Shown: positions 1-10,412, counted from the first letter of the stretch. The stretch: DNA of 64,000 nucleotides from Agapetus fuscipes (GCA_951799405.1 OX637334.1:5146001-5210000); one strand, 5' to 3'. Notes: generated from the letters alone by a model not told the origin. Made by a program: numbers and translations.

Positions 1-125
1 ACTTACAGCAACTGAGTTTTTCTAGTTTGATTGCCATCTTTTAAGGCGATAAAAAGCTCGCAGAGGGCTCTTGAGGTGTGATTCACTCGAAAACAGGCTA
101 ATAAATCTCTCTTATATTAATTTTA
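1..125 (+). repeat. 3' tail of a CR1/L2-like LINE (fragment)
   Basis: The stretch matches the tail at 52330-52480 (shared cttacagcaactg, then ggctcttgaggtgtgatt, then a cgaaaacag block before an AATAAAT-like end). It also resembles the tail of the LINE-C copy ending near 44093. It is a decayed 3' end only; no coding sequence is left. Confidence 0.5.
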
Positions 126-357
126 TTTAAGAGTGTGGGGTATTTAAGCAAATTACTAATTAAAAAAATTGAAATTTTGTAAGCCTGAAATATTATGAAA
201 GAATGCTTTATTGGATAATTAATTAATTATGAAGTTTTATGAGAAAGTTTGACACATTTAGGTAATTTTAATTACTACCTTGTTTATTCAAAACAAAAGT
301 TTAAATTTGTTTTTAATCCTGTTGGTGAATTTTTTGTTTCCAAAATAGTTTTTTCCT

Positions 358-609
358 TTTAACTTGTAGGTTGGCATGAGCCTGACCACCCATACTTTAA
401 AAAATGGTTCACATTACCAATGCCACCCATATTTTAGGGGAGGTCAGAGAAAATTGCAAGGTTTATGTTAATTTGAGGTTTGGATTTTAATTTGTAAGTA
501 CACATTCAGCATTTGTAAGCGTGAACTTACACGTGTCTGTTTGTGGGCATGCATTTAATCTTAATTTTAAATATTAATACACCTTTGCAACTTAGGTTAT
601 AGATTATAC
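358..609 (+). repeat. SINE-A module, solo copy
   Basis: A ~250-bp dispersed module, here diverged. It begins with the ggttggcatgag block and runs through ggttcac to the closing ttgcaacttaggttatag. It abuts the LINE-A fragment that starts near 610. Confidence 0.75.
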
Positions 610-1277
610 GTAGTCGGTCATTTGTCGATGATTCGGATGTGAAGATGGTTCGGGCATTTGGAGAGAATGAGTGATGAAAGATTGACGAAGAAAGTATATG
701 TTGCTAGAATAGATGGATGTCGTGGTAGAGGAAGACCGAGAAAAGTATGGAAGGATCAAATCTCTGAAATAGCGAATGAATGGGATATCCAGAGTCATAA
801 TAAAAGGAGGACTTGTATGAAAAAGGTTATGACTCTGGATGAAATGAAAGAAGTATGCAAGGACAGGAAGAAGTGGCGGCTAATCTGCAATGTTGATTTC
901 TAATGTTGGTGTATTCATTTGCTACATTTTTTTGCATAGGAAATTTTTGACTTTTTTTGTATAGATTTCTTTGTAAGGTTTTGTTCTTTATTATATTTAA
1001 ATGTAATTTATTATTCATATTCCTTGACTTATAGGTTGGTATGAGGCTGACCACCCATACTGTAAAAAATGGTTCACTTTGCCAATGTCACCCCTGTTTC
1101 AGGGAAGGTCGGCAAAAGTTGTGGGACTTATGTTCATTTGAGGTTTGGATTTATTTGTAAGTACACATTCAGCATTTGTAAGCGCGAACTACACTTGTTG
1201 GTTTGTGGGCATACATCTGAGAGCTTTAAATGAATATATCCTTGCAACTTAGATTATAGATTATAGATTATAGGTCC
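610..1277 (+). mobile_element. 5'-truncated RTE-like LINE-A with SINE-A-type 3' end
   Basis: An open frame at 658-900 encodes the C-terminal tail typical of this LINE family. It includes [28 protein letters not shown] and a [12 protein letters not shown] ending. The frame is followed by an AT-rich 3' UTR (901-1018) and then directly by a SINE-A-type module (1019-1277) ending in attatagattatag repeats. The same order (ORF tail, UTR, module) recurs on the minus strand at 20176-22840 and 25838-27090, so the module is part of the LINE. Reverse transcriptase is missing through 5' truncation. Confidence 0.75.
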
Positions 1278-1364
1278 CAAAGTTCTGTCACTGGCACATT
1301 ATTTTTAAATTTAGAACATGATTTTAAGAAAAAAATATTGAATTCCATTTATGTCAAATGATTG

Positions 1365-1490
1365 GTCCGTAGTTCAGTGGTAGCTCTTCGAACTCTGAAT
1401 GGAAGGTTGTGGGTTCGAATCCCGGCGGAGCACAAAAAATATACCATTTATATTTTCAAATTTGCTCTTCGCTGGGTTACAAAACTCATA
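1365..1490 (+). repeat. SINE-C, tRNA-like head with short body
   Basis: The sequence starts like a tRNA (agttcagtggtag A-box, gtgggttcgaatcccg B-box) but the D-arm and anticodon arm do not fold canonically. A second copy on the minus strand at 25485-25620 has the same head, followed by the same gagcacaaaa and cttcgctgggtt body. This makes a tRNA-derived SINE more likely than a functional tRNA gene. Confidence 0.55.
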
Positions 1491-1514
1491 AACCTTAACC
1501 AATGACCAATGACC

Positions 1515-1592
1515 GGTCACCAAAGCTCCATCCAGCCTTACAGCAACTGCATCTTGCTTTAGCATTAGCGCTTTGTAGGGACGACGACCAAG
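1515..1592 (+). repeat. LINE 3' tail fragment (52.3-kb type)
   Basis: The blocks cagccttacagcaactg and gacgaccaagctcg match 52340-52400. It is a short isolated fragment lying between SINE-C and SINE-B copies. Confidence 0.45.
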
Positions 1593-1599
1593 CTCGTAA

Positions 1600-1846
1600 A
1601 ATGCTCAATTGGTAGAATGTTTTCATTACATGTCGAGAGCAAGAGTTCGATCTCAAGGTTACTCAGCTTTCACAATAAATGAGAACCAGCCCCCCCGGGA
1701 GCTGAGAAACCCCCACTTCAACGGAAAGTGGTTGGCGTAAGGCCGGCCCCCTTACACGTAAAAATAAATAGGTCCTGAATCGCCACATGCGACCCCTTCG
1801 GGGATAACGCGGCAATAAGTTACACTATATGTGTAGCTTAGTTGCG
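1600..1846 (+). repeat. SINE-B (tRNA-headed SINE)
   Basis: Shares with about ten other copies a tRNA-like head, a middle with paired aagtggttggcgtaaggcc, an aaaaataaatagg block, gaccccttcggggataacg, and an end of acactatatgtgtagcttag. The head here is diverged (gctcaattggtagaatg). Confidence 0.75.
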
Positions 1847-2101
1847 TTTTAATGTTTGACAATTATTAAAAAAAAAAAACAGTCATTCGCTGCAATTTCT
1901 CACGATGGAATAGACATTGAAAGAAAACTGATTGCTGTTTTAGCATTGCACCGCTGTGGGCACTCGCCAAGTACCATTTTCAAGTTGCTCAAAAATTTAA
2001 GCCCCCGTCGACGATATATTTTAGTAATGATCTTCAATTTTCCAAAACAAAACCTAGGGAGGGAGGCGCGAAAAAAAATCTGTGTTGGGGAGGCATGGTA
2101 G

Positions 2102-2543
2102 CATTAAGTTTGGAAACCGTTGCCTTATGGACATGTGCCTGTATGGGATGTACGCCCCTGATGGAATTGTAGCTTACACGTGTTGGATGGAATCCACATT
2201 CATTTGTTTAAAAGACTCGGACGGCATCCAATCTCACTTTCTATAAAATATGTATGTAAGGTTGGTAGAGGATTCCGTACCAAAGCGCTGAGTAAGCTCC
2301 CATCGATAAAATGTATGGCAACTCATTCACTCACTAGGTGCGCCGTAGCATATTCCATACATTTTTTGATTTACGTAATCGTTGTGAGTTTATGTCCATG
2401 TTTAATACTTGGAGTGATGCATCTCATTGTAAATGTTATACATGGAACTGTTTTCTTTATCTATATTATATATTACATGATTTTATATTACTTACATTTT
2501 GCACAAGGGCGTAACTTTTGAAACATGAATGAAAATGTAGCAT
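2102..2543. other. No gene recognised
   Basis: AT-rich sequence with short open frames that match no family I know and show no splice-consistent structure. Probably decayed repeat or intergenic DNA. Confidence 0.4.
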
Positions 2544-2775
2544 CTAATCTAAATCTAAATCTAAGTTGCAAAGATATGTATCATTTGAGATTCATATTAA
2601 ATGCATTCCCACAAGCAGACACGCATAATTTCGCGCTCACGCATGGCGCATGTGGACCTACAATATAAAAAACCCAATCTTACCGACCTTCCCTGAAACA
2701 AGGGTGATATTGGCAAAGTGAACCATTTTTTACAGTATGGGTGGTCAGCCTCATACCAACCTATAAGTCAAGGAA
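2544..2775 (-). repeat. SINE-A module, solo copy
   Basis: A full-length reverse copy. The 3' end shows tandem tctaaatctaa units, and the 5' end is the standard ccaacctataagtcaagg boundary. No LINE sequence lies beyond that boundary. Confidence 0.85.
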
Positions 2776-2902
2776 CGTTAGAAAACTATTTATTTGGACA
2801 GGTAAATGGAATGGTGTTTGTATTTAAAGATTAAAATAACATTACACCTATGTACTTATACTCTCCGGATAGTTGACGAACCGTTGTAGGAGAACTGATA
2901 TT

Positions 2903-2946
2903 ATTCTCGACGTTTCGTTGACATTATAGCCAACGTCTTCTGGAGG
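2903..2946 (-). other. Decayed hammerhead-ribozyme-like motif
   Basis: On the minus strand a GUUGGC/GUCAAC stem II is followed by GAAACGUC and GAGAAU, identical to the 3' half of the well-formed hammerhead at 54130-54175. The 5' core reads CCAGAAGA instead of CUGAAGA, and the stem I 5' strand no longer pairs with GAGAAU. It is probably an inactive relic of the same PLE-like terminal sequence. Confidence 0.5.
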
Positions 2947-3010
2947 CACACTTTCTGCACGACAATTAACGATCAACGTTGATTAAATTTTGTCTGAATT
3001 ATTGTATTTA

Positions 3011-3277
3011 TTCCTTGACTTATAGGTTGGTATGAGGCTGACCACCCATACTGTAAAAAATGGTTCACTTTGCCAATGTCACCCCTGTTTCAGGGAAGGT
3101 CGGCAAGAGTTGCAGGGCTTATGTCCATTTGAGAATTGGGTTTTTATATTGCAGGTCCACATGCGGCATGTGTGAGCGCGAAATTATACGTGTCTGCTTG
3201 TGGGAATGCATTTGATATGAATCTCAAATGATACATATCCTTGCAGCTTAGATTGAGATTTAGATTTAGATTGTACT
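3011..3277 (+). repeat. SINE-A module, solo copy
   Basis: Full length, with the standard ttccttgacttatagg start and a ttagattgagatttaga tandem tail. There is no LINE ORF upstream. Confidence 0.85.
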
Positions 3278-3459
3278 CGTAATGAATGAGGTCTGTAAAT
3301 TTCAAAATGTCAAAAAAATTATGACGTGAAACGGCATAGTTTCTAAAAAAAGTTTTATTTAATATCCGTTATTGGTTGCTAAGAACCCTAGCAATAGAAA
3401 GGTGACGTTTGTGTGACAGTGTGACGCCAAAAAAAGGGGTCTTATTGAGCGTAAGACTA

Positions 3460-3545
3460 GCTTGTAAAATTAAATAGGTTCTACTCGGACCACATCGCGA
3501 TCCCTTCGAGGCCATGCAAGAGAAATTCCACTTTATGTACAGCCT
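3460..3545 (+). repeat. SINE-B 3' fragment
   Basis: Diverged aaattaaataggtt, cgatcccttcgaggc and ccactttatgtacag blocks correspond to the last third of SINE-B. Confidence 0.45.
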
Positions 3546-3754
3546 TGTTCACAATCAATTAGGATTTTAGTTCGTTAATTAATGAGGTCGGAACATTTTT
3601 GAATTTGGAACTTTTTTCTCGGCAAACAAACGTTAGCCATGCATGGGAATGCTGTATTTAGCAACCTATAACAAAATATTTCTATGTATTTTCCCTAGCA
3701 ACCCGACCGGTAGACGACATGGCAATTCACAATTATTGTCTGTTAATTATTGTC

Positions 3755-3984
3755 TGGTATGATGCTGACCACCCATACTGTAAAAAATGGTTCACTTTTC
3801 CAATGTCACCCCTGTGTCAGGGAAGGTCGGCTAAAGTTGTAAGGCTTATGTTCATTTGAGGTTTGGATTTTATTTGCAAGTAAACATTCAGCATTTGTAA
3901 GCGCGAACTACACGTGTTTGTTTGTGGGCATGCATTTGAGAACTTTAAATGAATATATCCTTGCAACTTAGATTATAGATGAAT
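3755..3984 (+). repeat. SINE-A module
   Basis: Near full length but lacks the usual ccttgacttatagg start. It ends in cttgcaacttagattatag. Confidence 0.8.
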
Positions 3985-4211
3985 GATTTTATTATTCTAC
4001 TTTGTTGAAAATTAAAATACCTGTATAGTTAGTTACTTCCATGATTTTGGTGATGTTTCTAGTTTCAAGTTGCCTGGGTCCACCATCTGAGCAATGTACG
4101 AGTATATTGTTGAAATAAACTGCTAGTGGTCGTGATCGTAGAAAACTCTTGTGTGCATATTTCTTTTTCCTCTTTTGGTGCCACTTCTATCGAAGATCGG
4201 CGATCATCATA

Positions 4212-4527
4212 GGGGCCGTCCATAAATTACGTCATCGATTTTGGCCGATTTTCGACCCCCCCCCCCCCCTACAATCATCCTATAGTCATTATCTAATGAC
4301 CCCCCCCCCCCCCCCCTCTTGCTATAATAATGGATGAGCTTAATAATGGATGAGCTTAATAATTAACAATGTTATATTACTTACATAATATTTTGTATAT
4401 TTTGTAGAAATTTGTATTAACAAGAACGACGTCACTTTTGATACTCGTACATCTTTTGCCATCATCCGCAGACCAGACTCCCCCCCCCCCCCCTTAATGC
4501 GAATGACGTAATATATGGACAGCCCAT
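4212..4527 (+). repeat. MITE-2 (ggggccgtccataaattacg family)
   Basis: Terminal inverted repeats gggccgtccataaattacg and acgtaatatatggacagccc bracket ~315 bp with long C-tracts (for example around 4257-4268 and 4302-4316). The same element occurs at 36681-38262, where a LINE interrupts it. It has no coding capacity; the superfamily was not determined. Confidence 0.75.
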
Positions 4528-4647
4528 AGCTATTTTCACCTTGGATGCTGAAATAGGGATCTGGTGCCTTGGTTAAGCCATTATGGCAGGTTTGATGAGA
4601 TGGAGAAGGCAGTATTTCTCATTTCAAATGATTTTTTCTTACAATAT

Positions 4648-4753
4648 TTAAGTTCCTTGACTACTAGGTTAGTATGAGGATGACCACTCAAGCCTTTCAT
4701 ACTGTTTCACTTTGCCAATATCACCCCTGTGTCCGGGAAAGGCGGTAAAAGTT
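4648..4753 (+). repeat. SINE-A module, 5' half
   Basis: Starts ttccttgactactagg and stops after the caggg/ggcggtaaaag block. Confidence 0.6.
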
Positions 4754-4840
4754 TATTTTATTTTATTGACGGACCTAAATTTCAATGAATATACGTAATA
4801 TGTAATTAAACGAAAAAAATATTAAAATACACAATCTATT

Positions 4841-5004
4841 ATCCAAGTTGCAAAGATTTATTACATTTGAGATTTACATTAAACGTATTCCCACAAGCAG
4901 GTACGTTTTAATTCGCGCCGCATGTGACCCTACAATATAAAACCCAATCTCAAATAAATATAAGCCCTGCAACTCTTGCCAACCTTCCCTGAAACAATAG
5001 AATA
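4841..5004 (-). repeat. SINE-A module, 3' part
   Basis: Reverse-orientation fragment running from the 3' tail (ccaagttgcaaagattt) to the tgccaaccttccctgaaaca block. A further + strand scrap of the same module lies at 5060-5143. Confidence 0.65.
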
Positions 5005-5173
5005 TTGTTAAAATATGGAAAGAAATATAACAGAGTATAAGATATAACAAGCTCAAATGCCTAAGCTTACAAGTGTCTGCTCGTGAGCATGCATTAAATA
5101 TTTGTCTTAACTAATGTACATTTGCAATAAAGATTGCATGAAGGTATTTTTTTTTCATGAATTCAGAGTCTAA

Positions 5174-5614
5174 GGCCCAGTATTTTCAACGTGAGCATAG
5201 CAAATTTATACTGTAATGTACGTAAATAGTAGATTAATATAGGTGTACTCTTGAACTTGGTAGAATATTCGCGAATGTGCTGGCAAAATTAGTCACTGGA
5301 GAGTTCTATCTGTGAAGTATATAAGGCGTAGAATTGAGTGCGCTAAGCCAGTGAGATAGTTGCCTTTGATTTGAAGAGTCTAAGCGATACTAAACTATGA
5401 AAATAAATTTGTGTTACCAAAAGTGTTAAAAATAAATGTAAATTTGTAAAATAAATTACTTAAGTGCAAATAAATTCCTAAAAGAAGACCTGTATGTTTT
5501 AATTTAGAGACTTTTCGAACCAAAAACATTACAATACTGAATGAAACGGACGCACTTAGTTTTTTTTTTTATTAATTTAAAGTCACTTATGCTTACGTTG
5601 AAAATACTGGGCCT
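5174..5614. repeat. MITE split by a solo LTR
   Basis: Inverted ends ggcccagtattttcaacgt (left) and acgttgaaaatactgggcc (right) are nearly perfect complements about 440 bp apart. Most of the interior is the solo LTR at 5212-5533. Without it the element would be ~115 bp. The flanking TAA/TTT is not a clean duplication, so the superfamily is open. Confidence 0.65.
5212..5533 (+). mobile_element. Solo LTR, 322 bp
   Basis: Starts TGTAATG and ends CATTACA, flanked by a perfect 4-bp duplication ATAC (5208-5211 and 5534-5537). It contains a TATA-like gtatataag and several aataaat polyadenylation-like signals, then gaagacctgta. The 473-bp solo LTR at 11988-12460 has the same internal order. No internal retrovirus-like coding region is present, which is expected after LTR-LTR recombination. 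Confidence 0.75.
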
Positions 5615-5940
5615 TTAGGTTTATTTTAGTATTTTTTTAAAGCTCCCACTCTCAAGGGACCTCTCATGGAGTGATTGAAGTGGCCAGTGGCGTATGTTTC
5701 AAGGTAACTGGCGTTTTAAAGGGGGCGCATGGGAATCAGTGGCGTATCTAAAATACTTTTTTTTTAAGGGAGTGCTTTCTATTTCGAAAAACATAAATTT
5801 GCTGAATAAAATAACAGTGAACCGTTTCGTTTATCTCGGACTATTAATCAGATGGTCGATGATTCGATTCATCCATCTATAATCTAAGCTGTACAGATAT
5901 TTTAACATTTAAGAAAAGAGACATGTGGAAGGCCATTATT
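5615..5940. other. No gene recognised
   Basis: Short frames only. The text cagtggcgtat appears twice (5686, 5738) and resembles a degraded transposon terminus. Nothing else can be assigned. Confidence 0.35.
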
Positions 5941-5944
5941 AGAG

Positions 5945-6100
5945 GAAACGTTATTTTCTTATTTGGTCTCGGAACTAAGCTACACAAATAGTGTAACTTC
6001 TTGCCTGCGTTATCCCCGAATGGGTCGCATGAGGCGCTTCGGGACCTACTAATTTTTACAGGTGAGGGAGCCGGCCTCACACCAACCACTTTCAGTTGCA
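5945..6100 (-). repeat. SINE-B, 3' two thirds
   Basis: The reverse complement carries the end block (ctaagctacacaaatagtg), the gttatccccgaatgggtcgc block and the ggccggcctcacaccaac block. Confidence 0.7.
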
Positions 6101-6127
6101 GGGTCTACTTATATTTTTCACAGTAAA

Positions 6128-6386
6128 ATAAATACAAGTATGGCATGACGCTGACCCCCGACGCTGTAAAAAAAATGGTTTACTTTTCCCAATGCCACCC
6201 CGTTTCAGGGATGGGTGGCAGGAACTGCAAAATTTATGTTCATGTGAGGTTTGGGTTATTTTTTATGTACACATGTAGCATTTGTAAGCGTGAACTTACA
6301 TGTGCCTGCTTGTGGGTATACATATAATATGAGCCTTAAATTCAATATATCTTTGCAACTAAGATTATAGATAATAGATAGATAGA
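6128..6386 (+). repeat. SINE-A module
   Basis: Diverged full-length copy with a gatagatagacttg tail. Confidence 0.75.
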
Positions 6387-7285
6387 CTTGGGAATTATTA
6401 CAGAAGACGGAAAATACACGTATGATAAATATTTTTTATGTTCACAATACAACCAATCATTACAACTTCTCAACATGTTCCATCAGCATGAAAAATATAC
6501 ATTGAAAAAGACGATGCTGGTATGTATGGAAAATTTGAGTTTTGAATTGAAAATGAACTGTACCTCGAGTATAAAACGACGCGTAAATACTAAATTGAAA
6601 AATCTATGAAAAGAAAAACCTTCACTAGTAGCGCTGTTGCAAATGCCATACACTTTTTTGTTTACTTGATGGTTGAGAATTCACGCAATTTTTGTTACTC
6701 ACTGAAAATTTCCATGCTTTGATAAAGGTCAGGGAGCATAAAAAAATATATGAGAAGAAAAGTCTTCGCCGTGTACTAGATCTGTACCCAAGTATACAAC
6801 ATAGCGGTATTACTCGACCATCGCGTAAACTAAAAAAATATATGAAAAAAACAACAGCACACCTTGTGAGTGTTTTGGATTCCTACATTTTGTGCTATTT
6901 ACGCGATGGTAAAGTATATACGCTTTTATACTCGGGGTACTGACATTGACCCAATACTGAGGTGATTTGCTATCCGACCTTTGTATGAAACACGTATGTG
7001 GGTGTATATCGAAAGGTACGTTTGAATTTTGAAGTTTGTATGTAAATTGGATGCTTACTGAACAATGCATATTTTGACATTCAAATCTTTATTTATTGTT
7101 GTACAAGTTAGTAGCTGTGTATCAATGTGTACTTTAATTTGCGGAGTGTAATTTGATTGAAGATTGAAAAATGCAACTTGCTATACGACATTTATAATAT
7201 GAAAAACGTCTGTGGATGTTTATCGAATGGCTACATGGTTATATGGAGCTGAGATGTAATTTGGTTGTATATTGAACAATGTTCT
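6387..7285. other. Unassigned AT-rich DNA with a diverged tandem pair
   Basis: Holds two related ~85-bp segments (about 6985-7065 and 7195-7282), both running from tatgaaa(c/a)acgt to actgaacaatg or attgaacaatg. A segment with cgaccatcgcgtaaac and aaaaatatatgaaaa recurs near 8790-8820. The frames present do not resemble any protein family I know. Confidence 0.4.
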
Positions 7286-7287
7286 TT

Positions 7288-7622
7288 GTCCGGTTGATAG
7301 CTCAGTTGGTAGAGTGCTTGAATTCTACCCCGTGAGCTCGGGTTCGAATCCCACCGAGGAGGGTGTCAGAAATGATTTCCTATTTCGGTGTTTATTTCAA
7401 ACCCCATAATAAAAATACCGGCAAGGTTTACTCAGCCTTTACAAGAAATGAGTACCAGCCCCCTCGGGAGCTGGGAAACTCCCACTTCAACTGAAGTGGT
7501 TGGCGTAAGGCCGGCCCCCTTACCTGTAAAAATAAATAGGTTCAACTCGTCACATGCGACCCCTTCGGGGATAACGCGGCAATAAGTTACACTATATGTG
7601 TAGCTTAGTTGCGTTTTTTTTT
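7288..7622 (+). repeat. SINE-B, full-length copy
   Basis: The best copy in the window. The tRNA-like head has an A-box (tagctcagttggtag) and a B-box (gggttcgaatcccac), followed by the SINE-B body and a short T-rich tail after gcttagttgcg. It resembles a tRNA only in the first ~75 bp. Confidence 0.85.
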
Positions 7623-7624
7623 GC

Positions 7625-9115
7625 GTTCTTTACTGTAGCTTTTCAGTGTCAAACAAATAACTGATTAGTGATTACTTATCAAAATATTTGAGAGTTTTGT
7701 TCATAAATATTGGATGTATTTCAAGACGGAAAAACCATACCAAGCTTCTGCCCGTATATTTTCGACGTTTACTCCATTTTTGACCTTGCCATTAAGCATG
7801 CCTGTGGATTTATATCAAAAGCTAAACTTTGCCATACAATTTTTAAAAAAATAATAATTTAAGCGTTTCGGAGTTACCTCGATGTATATATTTTTTACAT
7901 AAACTTGTATGTAAAACGAAACGGCTTAAAAATACATAAACTAACATTTGATAGTTTTTAAATTATGACAAAAAGGGTAGCATTGGCCAAAGTACACCAT
8001 TTTTCATAGTAAGACTTATGAGGGGATACCAAACAATTAATTCAGGAGGTAGTCTCATACTAAGCAAGCGATTGGTCGTATATCAAATAAGAAAAAAAAA
8101 TGATGTCACAAGAAAAGGCTGGGTACACTCTAGGGCTGCCCAAAATTTCTTGCATTTTTTATTGTTTATTTTATTCATCGAGATCGGAGGTTGTCAAGAG
8201 AGGCGCTGGACGTACAGCGGCGGGATTATGTATTCACACCTTTTTTTATTATACGACCCTTGTCTGCTGCGGCGGTTGACATGGGTTCCAAAATACCAAA
8301 ACTGCCCAAATGGGGCGGTTTTCGTTTTTCTTTCCAAAATTTTGTTTGGGTAGTAGGTTTTCTGTTAATAATCTAAGTTGCAGGACACAGGAGTCGTGAT
8401 GATAAAAGTTGTGAAAAATGGTGACGTCTGACCTGAATTCTGAATTCACCTACATTGTATCTTCTTTTACAGTATAATTTATCAACCTCACGACAACCTT
8501 TTACTTAAAACTGTTGTATATAAAATAATTATACAACAACAACAAAAATAGCTCTCATTTAGAAAATCCACATTTGTAAATCGCTCCTTTGTAAATCGCT
8601 CCCTTGATTTTATTTGAATAAACTTTACAGTATTTAGTATTGAAAAATATGACTCTTAAGATGTTCTTTATATTAAATTACGTACATTCTTTTTGTACGA
8701 TATAATATTTATGTCATTAAAATCTTTCGTTCATTTCATCGGAATGATATAAGCACGCGGAGTATAAAAAAAATGCTTAAATACTCAACCATCGCGTGAA
8801 CATTAAAAATATATGAAAACTAAAACGCTCACTGCAGGCGCTTGTATCTTTAAAAAAATATTAAAGTATTTTCACAATATTTTTTGCTCGGGGTAAAGAT
8901 CACTTGAAAGAGTTTTTTCATGCATGAAGAAATGAAAATTTCCAATTTTTTTTTCTCAAAGATTTTTTCTCGAAATGTTTCAAATTGAGTACCTACTTAT
9001 TTATTTTCTAAAGTTAAAAGCTTCATTTGTACTGTAACTGTATCCAGCTTTCATTCCACCAGGGGCGACCAGCAGCATTCTCGATCCATCACAGTGATTT
9101 AATTTATTTTTATGT
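7625..9115. other. No gene recognised
   Basis: AT-rich sequence. The most GC-rich part (8170-8350) has overlapping frames on both strands but no recognisable domain or splice-consistent exon. 8760-8900 shares motifs with 6720-6850. It may include dead repeats. Confidence 0.35.
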
Positions 9116-9117
9116 TT

Positions 9118-9297
9118 CTGTAAAAAATGGTTCACTTTGCCAATGTCACCCCTGTGTTAGGGAAGGTCGGCAAAAGTTGTAGAGCTTATGTTCATTTGAG
9201 GGTTGGATTTTATTTGTAGGTACACATTCAGCATTTGTAAGCGAGAGAGCGAATGTTAAAATATCTCTGCAACTTAGATTATAGATATATTATAGAT
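9118..9297 (+). repeat. SINE-A module, 5'-truncated
   Basis: Begins inside the module (tgtaaaaaatggttcac) and ends with ttagattatagatatat. Confidence 0.75.
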
Positions 9298-9536
9298 TGA
9301 GGCACTGTGGCTAAAAGTCCACTTTGGGTTCACATTAATAAAATCCCAATTGAATTTAAGACACACAATTTATTTTCACAATTTGCTTACAAATGGTTCA
9401 CAATTTAACTTTTGTACTGGTGGTTTCACGGCACGGGTACTGCTTGCTACACAGCACCGTAGTCCGTATTTACAGATGACCAAAGCTTCTTCTCGCCTGT
9501 ACCAGATTAAACGAGAAACTAAAAATTCAGAAGAGA

Positions 9537-10070
9537 AGGAGGTCGGTGCGCACAAGATTTAAAGAACATTCCAGAGCACTCAGAGGCTTATCTGCATACT
9601 CTGAGATGGCAGACCACTGCATTGATAAAGTCCATACTTTTGATATTACCAATGTTGAGGTAATGCACTCTGAGTGTGAAGTGAGGAGACTGGTGGCTCT
9701 GGAAGCGTTAGAAATCTATAAAAATAGAAATGAAGACTTGGTGAATGTGCAGATTCATTATGTTTTTCCAATTTTTCAATAACTTGTTTTTTATTTCGTA
9801 ATTATTATTATTAAACTGAAACATTATATTTTATTTTATTAAAAATGTTAATTTCAGTATACCTAACTATAATACATTTTGAATATTATATTTCTGTTAA
9901 ATTTTGTCTATGAATTTATGTTTTTGTTTTTGTTTTGGGTAAAAAAATTGTTTTGAAAATTATTTTTTATAAAAAAATATTTGTAACCAATCTGCTCCTG
10001 AAGATGCCTCATTAGGCGAAAATGTTCGAGCACAAAAAATAAATAAATAAGTGAATTTAAACTTTGTTTC
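9537..10070 (+). mobile_element. Penelope-like element 3' end (GIY-YIG tail plus hammerhead)
   Basis: The frame ending at 9782 encodes the C-terminal part of a PLE GIY-YIG endonuclease: VRTRFKEHSRALRGLS, a MADHC segment, then ECEVRRLVALEALEIYKNR. PLEs are retroelements with a telomerase-related RT followed by GIY-YIG. The AT-rich 3' region carries a hammerhead-like fold (9993-10032). RT and most of the endonuclease are missing, so this is a 5'-truncated copy. The same terminal sequence appears twice, inverted, inside the hAT element at 21304-22025. Confidence 0.75.
9993..10032 (+). ncRNA. Hammerhead ribozyme-like motif in PLE 3' region
   Basis: All core parts are present in order. Stem I 5' strand is UGCUC (9993-9997), then CUGAAGA matching CUGANGA (9998-10004). 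Stem II is GCCU/AGGC with a CAUU loop (10006-10017), then GAAA (10018-10021). A tiny stem III of AA/UU ends in the UUC cleavage triplet (to 10027), and the stem I 3' strand GAGCA (10028-10032) pairs fully with UGCUC. Hammerheads are established features of PLE terminal repeats; activity is inferred only from the fold. Confidence 0.7.
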
Positions 10071-10152
10071 CATTTGAATCTTTTAAATAAATAAACGAGA
10101 AACTTCTCGGATAAAATAATTTTGAATTCCTAATGTAACATTATTTGATGAT

Positions 10153-10412
10153 GATGAATCTAATCTAATCTAATCTAAGTTGCAAAATATAAGCGACCTT
10201 AGAGATTCACATTTTCACAAAACAGACATGTTCAAGTTCACGCTTAAACATGCCGCATGTAGTCTTACAATATAAAAACCCGAATCTCAAATGAACATAC
10301 ACCCTGCAACTCCTGCCGGCCTTTCCTGAAACAGGGGTGACATTGGCAAAGTGAACCATTTTGTACAGCATGGGTGGTCAGCCGCATACCAACCTATAAG
10401 TCAAGGAGCAAA
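10153..10412 (-). repeat. SINE-A module, full length
   Basis: The 3' tail is (aatct)n, and the 5' boundary is ccaacctataagtcaagg with no LINE sequence beyond. Confidence 0.85.

Noticed and set aside
1371..1440. Possible tRNA gene (tRNA-like A and B boxes)
   Set aside because: Acceptor stem nearly pairs, but the D-arm does not close and the anticodon arm would need a 10-base loop. A second copy with the same non-tRNA body at 25485-25620 marks it as a SINE head.
4257..4316. C-tracts as G-quadruplex or regulatory site
   Set aside because: They are internal parts of MITE-2, present at the same place in its other copy, so not a locus-specific signal.
7388..7585. Open frame over a SINE-B
   Set aside because: Falls entirely within the SINE body; similar frames appear in other SINE-B copies with different stops.
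8018..8376. Overlapping frames suggesting a small gene
   Set aside because: No start context, splice sites, or domain; both strands are open here by composition.
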